Positions 25,401 to 36,500 of a DNA stretch of 64,000 nucleotides are shown here, piece by piece. Origin of the DNA: Casuarius casuarius. Its lineage: Eukaryota; Chordata; Aves; Casuariiformes; Casuariidae. The translations under genes and the position numbers were made by a program. Location: contig PTFA01000318.1 of assembly GCA_003342895.1 (NCBI GenBank), positions 667,495 through 731,494 of the forward strand, given 5' to 3'. How positions within the stretch are numbered: the stretch's first letter is position 1; each line of letters begins with the position of its first letter. The notes beneath the pieces are model-generated. The model saw only the letters and a list, made by a program, of their open reading frames with translations, had not been told where the DNA came from and searched no databases.

Positions 25401-28400
25401 AAACTGCTTGCTTTTGACAGACAACCAGGACTTAACAGCCCACAGCAAGAGATCCTCACCACCTTTCTTGCAAAGAAAGTTATTCTTGATGTTTTTACAG
25501 ATCCAAAGGCAAAACCTGCAGGGCAGTATACAAGTTCAGAAGATGCAAAGCACTTTCAGCTCCTGGTAAAGTCAATAGGAGCTCTCAACACCTTTCAGGA
25601 GTTGCAATGACCTCAGAGGCTTATCAGTTGAACAACGATGCGGGGTCATCAAATTCTAACCTTTATCCAGGATGAAGTCTACCACCAAAAAGTCTGAGTG
25701 TTCTTCCCACNTCAGTGGGGCATAGGACAAGTGTTCCCTTGAACAAACCGCTCCCAACCTCAGAATGAAGCCCCTCTTGCCCTTATACATTAGATATAAA
25801 TTCACAGAATCAGTCAGCCCAACACCTGCCAGTCAGTTTAAGCACCTTTTGAGGTGTCTAAGAGTCACCCAAAGTAAGGTTAGGGTGGCAGTAACTGAAA
25901 TCCCATTAGCTACCTTAAAAAAAGTAAGATTGGCCCTAGAAACCGAAATACATGGAGAAATGATTACCAAAGGAATTGATGACAAAGCCAGCCCTTTATA
26001 TTTGTTAAGTTAACGCTTGAGTAATGCAAATACATTCCTTTGCAGCTATTAACAGTGTGTTTGTTCATGCTCTCATTTCCACCACTGAGCACAGGTAAAG
26101 GAAAATCTCAAACTCTGCTGAGAAGAAAAGAACTAAGGACTTCAGATTTTAGAAAATAAATGAAGATCCAGGAAGATAAGTAAGAAAAAGCTGATCATNG
26201 TTTGCTATAGCTCACCCTTTTTGAACGCAAACATTAATACCTCAAAAGGTGTTATAGAAACATGAGCACACAACAGTTGTGTCACAATGCAGTTGTCAAA
26301 AGGCTAAGATCCTTCATTACCTAAGTTGAATGATGGGACACTTGTATTTCTTACACATTCAGGTGTTATTTACAAAGGAATATAAGCTGGGAACAGTTCA
26401 AACTAGCAAATTCAAGGAACTAAAACATCTGACNAATTCAAAATAGATATAAAATATAATTTTAACAAAATTGTAGGATGATGTTGAAGTTTGGTTACAA
26501 ACTCCAGCAAATCTCCCCACAAGACTGAAAAGCCACAGTATTGGCTCTCTGTGAGCAAAGATTATTATGTGTTTGTACCTCATCACAGAGCCTGATCCAC
26601 AGGAGGATTCACAGGGGATATCATCATAGTACTAGTACAGAAAATAACCATAATTCAATAAGGATGATAATAAGTGATATCGTCAGCATATGCCCTCTGA
26701 CTGTAGAGACTTGTAGGCAGTAGTGGTTTGACATTTTTATTACTCTCTCTTAAATATTAGAACAGACAATGTTCACTCATATCTCAAAGTAGAAGAGGCA
26801 ACGTCTGACTTGCTAGGAAACATCCCTGCTTCTTCTGAGATTGTCCATGTCAAGGGGTTTCTAGGTGATGTTAAAAAGCTGACCTAAGATATATATCTGT
26901 GACATATCCCCCAAACTCTTCTTTGTGCCAGTCAGGAAAAGGCCTCACTTGTTGAAATGAAAGAGGCATTGTGTCTTGGTTAATTCTCTTTTAACTTATA
27001 TGGGCCTGCTGCCAGTGAATGCATGCTTTCACTGTAGGTGGCAAACCAAATACTCGTTGTGGAAAGGCGACCAGCCAATGTGTGCAACAAAGCAATGGAA
27101 TTGCTTCCTGTGTTTAAAGAATTAACAACGGGATAACTGGAAGATGATTAAGTCATGTGGCCAGTAATACTCTGTATGCATTTCCTTAAGGCCTGTGTAA
27201 GTTGGGAAAGCTTCCCGTGTTCCAGTAATCCTTAGGCCCATGCTAAGGATGCTGAGGGATTTCAAGGTATCTTCAGACAGCAGCTCCTACAAAAATATCT
27301 GAGCTATGATCAGTAACTTGAGTGGTAGGACCACAGCTGCAGCTATACAANCTAGGTAGCAAAACCAGCTTGTCTCTCCCTAACACGAGGCAAACACACA
27401 CGCTTTGGTGAGTTCTGTCATAGCTACATTACAAACAGCACTAAAGACAGCCAATTTAAACTTAACTCAAGCATATCTATGCCACCTGCAGTCAACGCAT
27501 TACAGACATATCCATAATAAAAGAGATAGGGCAATAGGAAAGAATTCAGCCTTCTGAATTCTGACTGACAAAATTCTGTCTCTCCCTGTCTTTTCCTTAC
27601 TTTGAAAAGGAAAACTGTCAAAGGTGGTGAGGGGAGCAGGAGGAAAAGAACAGAATCAAAGAGAGCTCATCTAAAGCTCAGCATGTTTGTTGCGGTCAAT
27701 TTGGACTGAAGAGTACCCACGCACATTCTCATAAAAGGTAGCCAGAGGTGATCTGGAAGTCTACAGTTACAAAAACTTGCTCATTCAGATGGTCTTGGCT
27801 TCTGAGATAGTTCCAGAGGTCTCCATTTCATGCGTGCCAGGCCCGCTCGCACAAGTACTGACTCACAGAATCAAGCTCTGTACTGCCTACTGCATCTCAG
27901 CATGTTTATGACCTCTCTGAATACTGCTAATTTCAGCACATGCCTCTACTGAATAGCTGACTGCTGAGTTTCACACATTGCTGTTCTGTGTCCAAAATAG
28001 CCTCACTCTTCAGACCCCAGGGATTTCTGGAATTTCCCCAGCAGTAACCACTACAGAGTTACTCTGCCAGTTCAGGCATGGTGAACAGTCATCTGAGTAA
28101 AAAACCAAGCACCATCACGTAAACTGTCCTTACTCATGTGTACTGTCCAAGAACAATACGTAATATGACTGTGTAAAAATGCCAATTGCTTAATCAACAG
28201 ATCTGTTCTCTGTATTTATTCAGAGCTGTTATTTCTGATGTTATCTTCAGTGACCTGCATTAGCTTCTCTGTGCACCATCCTAACTGTCTATTGCCTCAG
28301 TTTGCTACACCTGGGCAGATCCTTCTTCCTGGTAATTCTACAGCCTAAACCTAAATTGTGCTGTGGAGCTTGCAAGGGCTATATTTAGGAGAAAACTAGT

Positions 28401-30930
28401 TATGGGCCCACAGAGGTATATGAGGGTTGACTACAGCACTTGATTCCCATAGGTGAAGATGGTGTGCGTCTATCAACATAGCAATGCACACAAGCAACTA
28501 AAATCTGTGTTCATTAGTGTTCTCCTGCAGAGAATATGGCAATTCCTCGGGACAGCCACACTGGAAGCGCACAGAGCCATAGTTGTGGTATTATAACCTG
28601 AAGGGAATGGNGGCTCCATCCCCATGGTCTGCAGGTATCCCAAGAAAGATTCCCAACTTTTCTGCTCAGTGGTCACGACTGAGCACCTGTAGGCTATTGC
28701 CCACTCTTAACAGCTGTGTTTCCTATCATTTTCTTTAGCAATCTCTCTAGTTTTCAAGGAAACCATGCCACCTGCCTCTCCCTGGCTCCAACCTCTTCCG
28801 ATGCCACTCCACTGGTTTCAAAAAAACACATACAACTCTATCTCCTGGGGTCTACTACTCATATTACTACTTACAAGGGTTACTCAGGCTGCAAAAACGG
28901 GCTCTGAAAGAGCACCTCTACTACACGGCTTTATCTTGAAGACTGAAGCCAGTTACATGATGCATCTACTTTATGCACACTTTCATATATATATCAGTGG
29001 AGTATCCATTTTAATTAAAATTAACTAAATAACTAGTTTAATTAAACTAATTAATTCATTTTTAACAAACAAAACAAAAAATACAGATGGTACTATATGA
29101 CTCACAAGAAAGAAACAGGCCCTGATTTAAAAATAAATGCTTCCCCTAATATCCCCACTGTAATACCCTCCGGACTCCCACAGAACCTTTATGTCCTCCA
29201 AGAGACCTACAGGTCTTCTTNAGGTTGACAGCTTCTGCTCTTGAAACATTGCCATTTCTCCCAATGGTCATATAAGCCACCCCACATTTCCGCAATTTCT
29301 TTCATGTTCAAATCATAAGCTGGACAAGAGGCAGCACAGGAGGTGGCAAACTCCANGCCATGCAGTGGCTGCCAGGCAAGAACATATGGATTGGTAGCTG
29401 GCAAGGCTGACTGAAAACACAGCTTGTGCTGCAGGCTTTCCCTTAGTGGCAATGCTGGTTTGGTTCTCTCTCCCTCTGTCCACTACTGACTCTCCACAAA
29501 CTTGTGTCAAACCTTTCTGAAGATGGCCAAATGATACAAACTGTACTGGAGGAGGGGAATTGGGGGTGAGGGGGTGACAGAGCAGGCAGAAAGACAGTTT
29601 GATCATGTAATTTCCTTTTAAAACCAAGTTAAACACCAACAGCTTGAAAGGATGACAGTAGCAAGCTGCAATTGGAAAGGGGTGCAAGTTAGTCATTCGA
29701 ATTTCCTGATTACATGGAGCAATCACCATTTGCTTATGACATATAATCTTCCTGCATTGGTGATCTCCCGAGGGACCATCTGGGCCAGAAGCCATAGGAA
29801 CTATATGATCTGTAAAGAGGATAAAGCTCAGGAATAAGACCCTCTGTGTAGCATTAGGTTGTCACCTAATTAAGCTCTCACTCGGACTGATTCATCTGCT
29901 ACATCTTACCTGTTTTGAGTCCTGAGCTTGGTTTTGTTTGCAGACAGTAAATCTTCTAATGGGATTTTTGTACTGCGATCCTCTGTAATTTTAGAAATCA
30001 CCTTATTTTGCTTTCCATGTTGGCATCCCTGNCAATACAGTTTTACCTACAGTTAATTCCTGTTCTGCCCTGTGACTGTTCTTATAATACAATGATTACC
30101 TGGCTTTTCTCTTAAAAAAGTATGCATAACCTACATACTCTAGTTGTAAGAAGCTACCTCTGTGTCAAGTCTTCTTGTAAGGAAACTATATCCATTTTCC
30201 CCTGAAGATCAAGTCAAGCCAGTTCAAAATAGTGACTGTAGCAGGCTGGGGCTGAAGTCATTTTAATTCCTGAACTCATCTCCTCTTCACAAACCGTAAA
30301 AGCTTCAGTGCAATCTGTTTTTATCTGATTTTGCATTAGCTCTTACAGTTTGAGATATATATTCCACATCAAAGAAATATTTATTAAGTAAATAAGGGTG
30401 AGAAAGTTGGGGAGGGAGGAAATCTAGAAAAGCACTTGCAAATCTTAAATGCCTGAATAGCCATCAATATTTAACAAATCAAAGTGACACCTTGAACAAA
30501 AGTGCTGACTCAGAAGCTCTGGGGATATACAAAGTGTGCAAGCTGCTTGGACAAAGACCACAGCAGTCTAACCCAGGAACAATTTGCTTTGGTGAACTCC
30601 ATTCATTTTAGCAGGTACCTGGGGAGGAGAGAAAGGATCGTCTGGGNAAAAAAAATTACAAAATTGTATTTCATACCAAAGCTAAACAGAACAGTGTTTT
30701 GACCTTATCTGAATTAAACCTAAGAGTAAATAAGTCTCTCTGAAATTTTCTATCTAATTATATTGAAAAGCTCCTAGAAAACTGCTTTTTTGGTGTTTTT
30801 TGGCAAAGGTTCACTAGCAAAATGGTTTGACCGTCATGAAGACAGAGTGACCTATCCGTGCAGTGTGGCTTCTATGAGTGGAGTTTAGGTAAGGAACTAT
30901 GCATGACTCCGAGTTGCAGGTAAAACATAC
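22430..30930. other. Long stretch without recognised genes
   Basis: Mostly AT-rich non-coding sequence with single ambiguous bases. Open frames of 60-160 codons occur (for example 25294-25610 +, 25765-26013 +, 29313-29795 -), but they overlap in several frames, lack recognisable motifs and have no clear splice or promoter context. Confidence 0.45.
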
Positions 30931-30944
30931 TCCTGCCTTTCAAA

Positions 30945-31065
30945 AGACAGATGCAGAAAGGGATGCTCAGGGGACCGAGCAGTTGCCTGGGGTTAGCCAG
31001 CAAGGCAGGCTCCAGAGCCCAAATCCTCCTCCAGCTTAGCTCCCTGCAGCGGGACTCACTGAAAC
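30945..31065 (-). repeat. Possible MIR-type SINE fragment
   Basis: The stretch with 'gcagaaagggatgctcagggg' and 'ggttagccagcaaggcaggctccagagcccaaatcc' resembles the reverse complement of a MIR core ('gaaactgaggctcagag...gtcacacagc...ggcagagccgggatt'). It is short and diverged. Confidence 0.4.
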
Positions 31066-31408
31066 CAAACTAAACGGAGGCCCCTGTGAACACGACTGCA
31101 AAAGAGATCCAGGCTCGTCCCCTTCCAGAAGATGGGGCGAGTATGCCTAAGGTCCCGTGCAGACCCCGAGGACCCTCGGGACCGTGCAGTGCCCTCCCTC
31201 GCGCAAGAACGGGCAGCTTTTCCGGGAGCCTCTTGGGGCGGCGAGGAGAGGGAAAGGGAGCTCCTCCCTGCCCTGCCTTGCCCTGCAAGGGCAGAGCCCC
31301 AAGAGGTGGAAAGAGGGCAGCGGGGCCTGCGGCCCGGCCCGGCCGCAGTCAAAAGGGGGCGCCCGGCCAGGCCCCCACCCCGCGCCCGCCTTGCCCCACT
31401 CCGCGCAC

Positions 31409-31418
31409 GGGAAATCCC
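31409..31418 (+). promoter_or_regulatory. NF-kB site of gene A
   Basis: GGGAAATCCC matches the NF-kB consensus GGGRNNYYCC exactly. It lies 18 bases upstream of the TATA-like box. This spacing is typical of inflammatory CXC chemokine promoters (IL8/GRO family). Binding is inferred. Confidence 0.7.
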
Positions 31419-31436
31419 GACAGCTCCCGGGCGGGG

Positions 31437-31443
31437 ATAAAAG
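31437..31443 (+). promoter_or_regulatory. TATA-like box of gene A
   Basis: ATAAAAG in a GC-rich context, 69 bases before the ATG at 31506, so transcription probably starts near 31465-31470. The same element is present in gene B at 40272-40278. Confidence 0.65.
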
Positions 31444-31505
31444 CCCCGGCGGACAGCGAGGCTGCACCCACAGCTCCCGTCGCGCCTCCACCGCCAGCGC
31501 TAGCC

Positions 31506-32288
31506 ATGAGCCCGCACCTCTCCCTCCTCCTCCTCCTGGCCGCCTGCGCTGCGCTCTGCTGGGGTAAGAGCGCGGGACCCGACCCGACCCGACCCGCCGC
31601 GGCCGCTGCGGCGGGGGGTGCCGAGGGCCGGGGCCCGGGGCGGGAGCGGGGGCGGGGGCGGGGCGGGGGCGCCGTCGGGGCCGCGGGGCCCGGCCCGCGG
31701 AGCCGGCGCTCAGGCCGTGCCGCCCGCAGGTGCGCCGCTGGCCGGGGAGCTGCGCTGCCGCTGCGTGCACACCGTGACCGAGGTGATCCCGCCGCGGCGC
31801 CTGGCCCGCGTGGAGCTCGTCCCCGAGGGGCCGCACTGCGCCGTGCCAGAAGTCATGTAAGTGCCCCCGACCCCGCCCCCGCCCCCGCTCCTGCCTCGCT
31901 GCCGCCCCCTCGCTCACGCTCACCCCGCTCGCCCCCAGAGCCACGACGAAGCAGGGACAGATGATCTGCCTGAACCCCTCCGCACCTTGGGTCCAGCTCA
32001 TCATCACCAAGATCCTCAAAAGGTACCTGCCGCGGGCCGGGGCCGCGCTCCGCTGTGGCCGCTGCCTGGGGGACGCGCCGGGAGGGAGCGGGGCGGCCCC
32101 GGCGCCGGGAGCCTCAGTGCCGCGGCCAGCCCGGCCCGCGCTGCAGCCCGCGCTCGGCAGCAGCTCTGGGGAGCGGCGGGGGAGCCCGCTCGAACGGCCC
32201 TTCTCTCCGCTTGAAAGCAAGCTGAAGGCCTGCAGTTGGGGAGAGTAGGTGGTGATATCTGTGCTCTTGGATTTTTGCTTTCAGCTGA
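31506..32288 (+). CDS. ELR+ CXC chemokine, gene A (IL8/GRO-like), four exons
   Basis: A secreted chemokine predicted to attract neutrophils through CXCR1/CXCR2-type receptors. Exons: 31506-31563, 31730-31856, 31939-32022 and 32285-32288 (final codon part plus TGA). All introns are GT-AG, and phases 1, 2 and 2 give one 90-residue frame. Residues 1-20 are a Leu/Ala-rich signal peptide. ELR lies at 26-28 and CXC at 29-31. The third and fourth cysteines are at 56 (in G-P-H-C) and 72, giving the two family disulfides. P-W-V-Q-L-I-I starts the C-terminal helix (78-84). Exon 4 adds only a Ser before the stop, so the tail is shorter than in gene C and predicted gene B. The start is set by the Kozak-like GCTAGCCATGA and the TATA spacing. 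It is an ELR+ CXC chemokine with high certainty; the exact orthologue is not assigned. Confidence 0.92.
31576..31596. repeat. (GACCC)n repeat in intron 1 of gene A
   Basis: Four GACCC units in a row just after the exon 1 donor. The same repeat occurs in gene B at 40411-40431, where the assembly gap begins. Confidence 0.8.
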
Positions 32289-33500
32289 ACACAGAACAAA
32301 TGATGGGGAAAACAAACTTGCTGGAAGGAAAATGACTCTGACCACGGGACTTAAGGGACAACAGAATTTCTTCTCAGAAATACACTGCGTTTGAGTCCGC
32401 CCTATTTATTGAGCAGTTTAATTTAATGTAATAATATTCGATGGTATTTATTTAAATATTGTAAGTACAATGTAAGATCTATCTTTACTTTAGAGATTAT
32501 CTCAAAAGCACAATTTAATGTGTCATACTAACTTAGCAAGTATTAACTTGCTTTTGCAGAGAAGTGCAGGAGGGAAGATACTGGCATTATTCTGAATTCT
32601 CTCAGTGGAAGATCTTTGCCTGGGCTCCAGCATCAGTGAACTACTGATGGGGCTTCAGCATCAGCAGGGAAATACATTTCCATGCTACCCCCTTATATAG
32701 GGACTTGAGTAATTCACATGAAAACATTTTACATAGCAGCTATGAGCAGAGAAGGAAACTGCTGCCTCTCAAAACATGCCTTAGTTTTGTTCTGCACATC
32801 TTACAGCCATGTGACTGGAAAAAGCTTTCCCAGCTACCATGGGAAAGCTGTGCAGTCAGTGTGCTGTGCCAAAGCCAAAGTTTAACCCAGCAGTGCGAGC
32901 TCGCCATCAACATCAAATTCCCTTCTCCTGCCAGACATCCTGGTATACGCAGCACTGTTTACCTCTAGGTTTTGAATTTTGAGGGAGCTGGTGTTTTTTG
33001 CTCTTTGCAGCCTTAGACATCTTATGTCTTTTTTTTGTATGGCATAATGTCATAATTTATATGTAAGTGAAAATGATGTTATGCTGATGAATGTTTATTT
33101 ATAATAGTCCATATTCATTTTTGGAATTGTATACATGCAACTTCCCCTGCTCTTCATATTTCTGTCCAGCAGAAATTTAAAAAGAAGGGGAGATCTAAAT
33201 CACTTTAAGTGCTAGTAATTAAATGTCATCATGGCTAGACCATGTAATTTTTATTAAACTTCTCATAGTAATCTTTCCAAGATGTCAAAGAAACCCTCTT
33301 CATTATATAATATGTATAATTATATATTAGATATATTACTGTAACATTCAAAATTCAGAATAACTAAAGCAAGTAAATAAATTAAATGGAAGATTTCTGT
33401 AATGGTTTATTACTATATATATTATAATTAANGGAGTTTCCTTTTGTGTTACTTACATGTGGTTTGGGTTTTTTTTTAAATAAACATTTAGTAAAATATG
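32289..33500 (+). other. 3' UTR of gene A with AU-rich elements
   Basis: AT-rich sequence after the stop of gene A. TATTTATT and ATTTATTTAAAT cluster at about 32403-32460 as AU-rich destabilising elements, common in cytokine and chemokine mRNAs. A block near 33010-33090 (C-T-T-A-G-A-C-A-T-C then a TGTCATAATTTAT segment) is homologous to 42318-42375 in gene B. AATAAA at 33479-33484 is a likely poly(A) signal; an earlier one lies near 33375. Confidence 0.65.
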
Positions 33501-33509
33501 CCTAGTGTC

Positions 33510-36500
33510 TGTTTCCATTTACTAAGACATCTTGCAATGTCAAATCTTGTCAACTTAGTTAATGGCTTGCATAAACTGTGCCTATCAATATACTTTCACC
33601 ACTCCAAAACTGCAAGCCTGATTATTTCTTCTCCTTAATGGGAGGTCTGGATTCAAACAGTAGGACTGAACCCCTTTTGTTTGGTCCTGCTCACGGTGAA
33701 ATGAAATGATCTGAAAAGCTGATGTGAAAAGCACCAGGGCTCCATTTTCCTCTCTTACATTTCACTGTAGTGATCTCAAAGTGGAAAATAGGGTTTGAGA
33801 CCCTACTGTTTGGAGCAATGGAACAATTCTTTCCTGCACACCAGCTTAAATTTTTGTGCCAATTTCTGGGTCCTTTTGAAATGAGGAAAAAGCAGGATTT
33901 TATAAGGCAAAACAGCTTAAACCTTTTCTTCGGCAAGGCTATCGGGAAACATTTTAACGTGACAACCCCTTGCTGTACTTAAAGTGAGCTAGTGCTGCCA
34001 CTTGGAGAGGCAGCATTCGCTAGCTTTGTAGCCCCCCTACAACATCTCTTTGCAGATTGCTCGTAGGCCGAGGCCACGGAGAGCTGTGAGATGTTTTGGG
34101 ATGAAGAGAGCCAGAACACTGTAGTCTGGATTGCATGCAGGTCAGGTAACATAGCTTCATCACTGATAATGGATTTAGACTTGTTTAAGTGGGAAGCTGT
34201 GTGTCTGTCTCAGATGTCTCAAACCTAAGAGGCCGTCCTTTCTGTCTACAAAAACACTTCTGCATTTTGCCTACTGCAGACGAGCAATATGCTATTTTCA
34301 CCATATTTTTAACGCATCTTCCATGGAGACATAGCAAGAGGCAAGAGGTGGTTGGCTGTGGGTAAAGCAGAGGTGATACTATTTCAGCCCTGATTAGCCT
34401 GCCGCTAATTTGTTTTTCAGTCAGACTCTCTCCTAAATAGATACTGGTCATGCCAACGTTTGTGATTGTTTCATAAAGTAAATCCCCAGCCTCTATGACA
34501 AATGTGACCAGGGCTGGAAGTTGTCACTAATGAAAGCGAAACTGTTGGAGCATGGAATTTAAAGCGCTTACGGGACATGCTTCGCAAATCGTCTAATTGT
34601 TCCAGTAACACAACTACCCTGCAGACGTGCAATCTGACCTGTGTGTATGTATTACAGCACCTGCTGCAGGCAACACCTGATATTGCCTCTCTCAATTCAC
34701 ACGGATGATGCACTGTGTGTAGCTGTTTGATGTGACTCAGCTGTGCAAACCTTCTCGGGACAAGAATGATCCCTTTGGCTTATGTTTGCACAGTGCTTAG
34801 GACAGAGGCTCCTGTCCCTGTTCAGGACACCCAGGCACTGCCTTAAGACAAATGTGGCTGCAAGGCCATCATGCCAAGCAAATTCTTGTGATGCAGTAGG
34901 AAAGGAGGGCACACTCCTCCTTTCTTCAAAATTATGCAGGTCAAGAAAGGGTGGAGATGTGAAAGCTCTTAAGAGAGAAGCTCACTTTGGGGATGTTCGC
35001 AGGATTTTGGCATTTTTGTCCTCATTTGACAATCTTATTCCACCTCACTCCCCATCTCTCCAATACACGTATACATAAATAGCCCCTCGATGGCTAGATG
35101 TCCTTTTCACACTACCCTTGCTACAGGTCTGTAGCTGCCGTGGAGAACAGGGAGGTTTTTTTGTCTGCACATCGATTTTGCAAATCTGACTAATATATTT
35201 GGATGACTGCGTGGGAGTGGAACATTACCGAAATCCAGTTCCACATCTGTTTGGTAGCCTCCAGCCTGATTTTCTTAGAAAATAAGGCTTATTATGTGAT
35301 GAAGCTGCCTGGATGGCTCTGCATTCCTCTGTTCCCCTGACAACTTTTGAATGTGTTGGCCATTTTCAAGGTATTAGGATCAAAGATATTAATTTTCTGG
35401 AAGTTTTCTGAAAGTCTATGGGTAGCAGTAGAGATTCCTATTGTACTTACATTAAGGAAAAGACTGCAACATAAACTGAACTCTCATAACACACTAGAGA
35501 ACCTGCACAGGGAGAGAGAGAAGTTATGGATGCTTTAACTGCACGACTTTCCAACACATTCTTTGGTTGGCTATGTACCTAATTAGACATCAGAGAATCC
35601 NATCACAAACCATAAGTCCATAGAAAACCAGGTTTCATTAGTTCTGGTACTTGCTTGCTCAAAGCATCTTAATTGTCTGCTGCAATAATATTCACTCAGT
35701 GGGAGCAGGGTAAGGTCTACAGTTCCCCAATGTCCAGGAAGAGCTTAGCATCACTGGGCCTTCTTTCAGTATTCTAAAAGGAAAACTGTCCTGTCATCCG
35801 TGTGGAGTGACAGGATGAGCTGTGCTGATTGCACATTTTCCTTATGTCACAACATGCATTTTTGTTCTCTTCGTGTCATCAGATTGAACTCCTGACACAC
35901 TAACCTCATCACAGATAAATGCTTTTAAAGTTACTCCTTCTCCTTGGGCTTCGCTGATTCATACTCACTGGCATGAGTAAAGTATCTGATCTGCCTCCCT
36001 TTCTTTTCCCTACTTCCAGGAGCCACCAGTGCAAGACAGGAACATACCTACAGCTTTTCATCATGCTAACAAGCAATNGACCAGTCAGCCTCTCCTCTCT
36101 CTCACCAGCAACTGATGACCAAGTATTACCAACTGGTTGTGTCAATCAGAAAAGGGAGTGGGATCTCCTCATATCCGGAAAAGTCTGGCCAGGAGGTTGG
36201 GCTAATCCCAGTTGAAAAATTCAGCTAATTGCCCAGAGTGATGCAGGCAGAATCCTTCGAAGAGTTCATTCCTTCAGGATGATCCCAAATTATGTATTTA
36301 TTTTTCTCTTAACTTCTTTGAGAGGGTCTACGTAAAGAGTGACAGTGTGGATTACATACGAATAATTTCAGCTGCCTCCTAGCCATAGCCTTCATAAAAG
36401 ATTATTTTAAAGATTGTTTTATTAGTTCCACTAAAAAGGAACGGTTTTATGATATTCTGAGCACCACTGCAAACAGCACAAGGTGTTTTTGTTTCCCAGG

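Larger units (their letters stand above)
31110..32215. promoter_or_regulatory. CpG island over gene A
   Basis: About 1.1 kb of very GC-rich, CpG-dense DNA covering the promoter, exons 1-3 and introns 1-3 of gene A, with sharp edges into AT-rich sequence. It creates very long spurious open frames on both strands. Intron 1 holds dense G runs. Confidence 0.85.

Noticed and set aside
29313..29795. 160-codon minus-strand open frame
   Set aside because: No motif or plausible signal was recognised, and overlapping frames exist on both strands. Chance is the simplest reading.
31086..32220. Very long open frames on both strands (up to 357 codons) over gene A
   Set aside because: They arise because the CpG island has few stop codons. 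The spliced four-exon chemokine explains the region, with conserved cysteines and GT-AG junctions.
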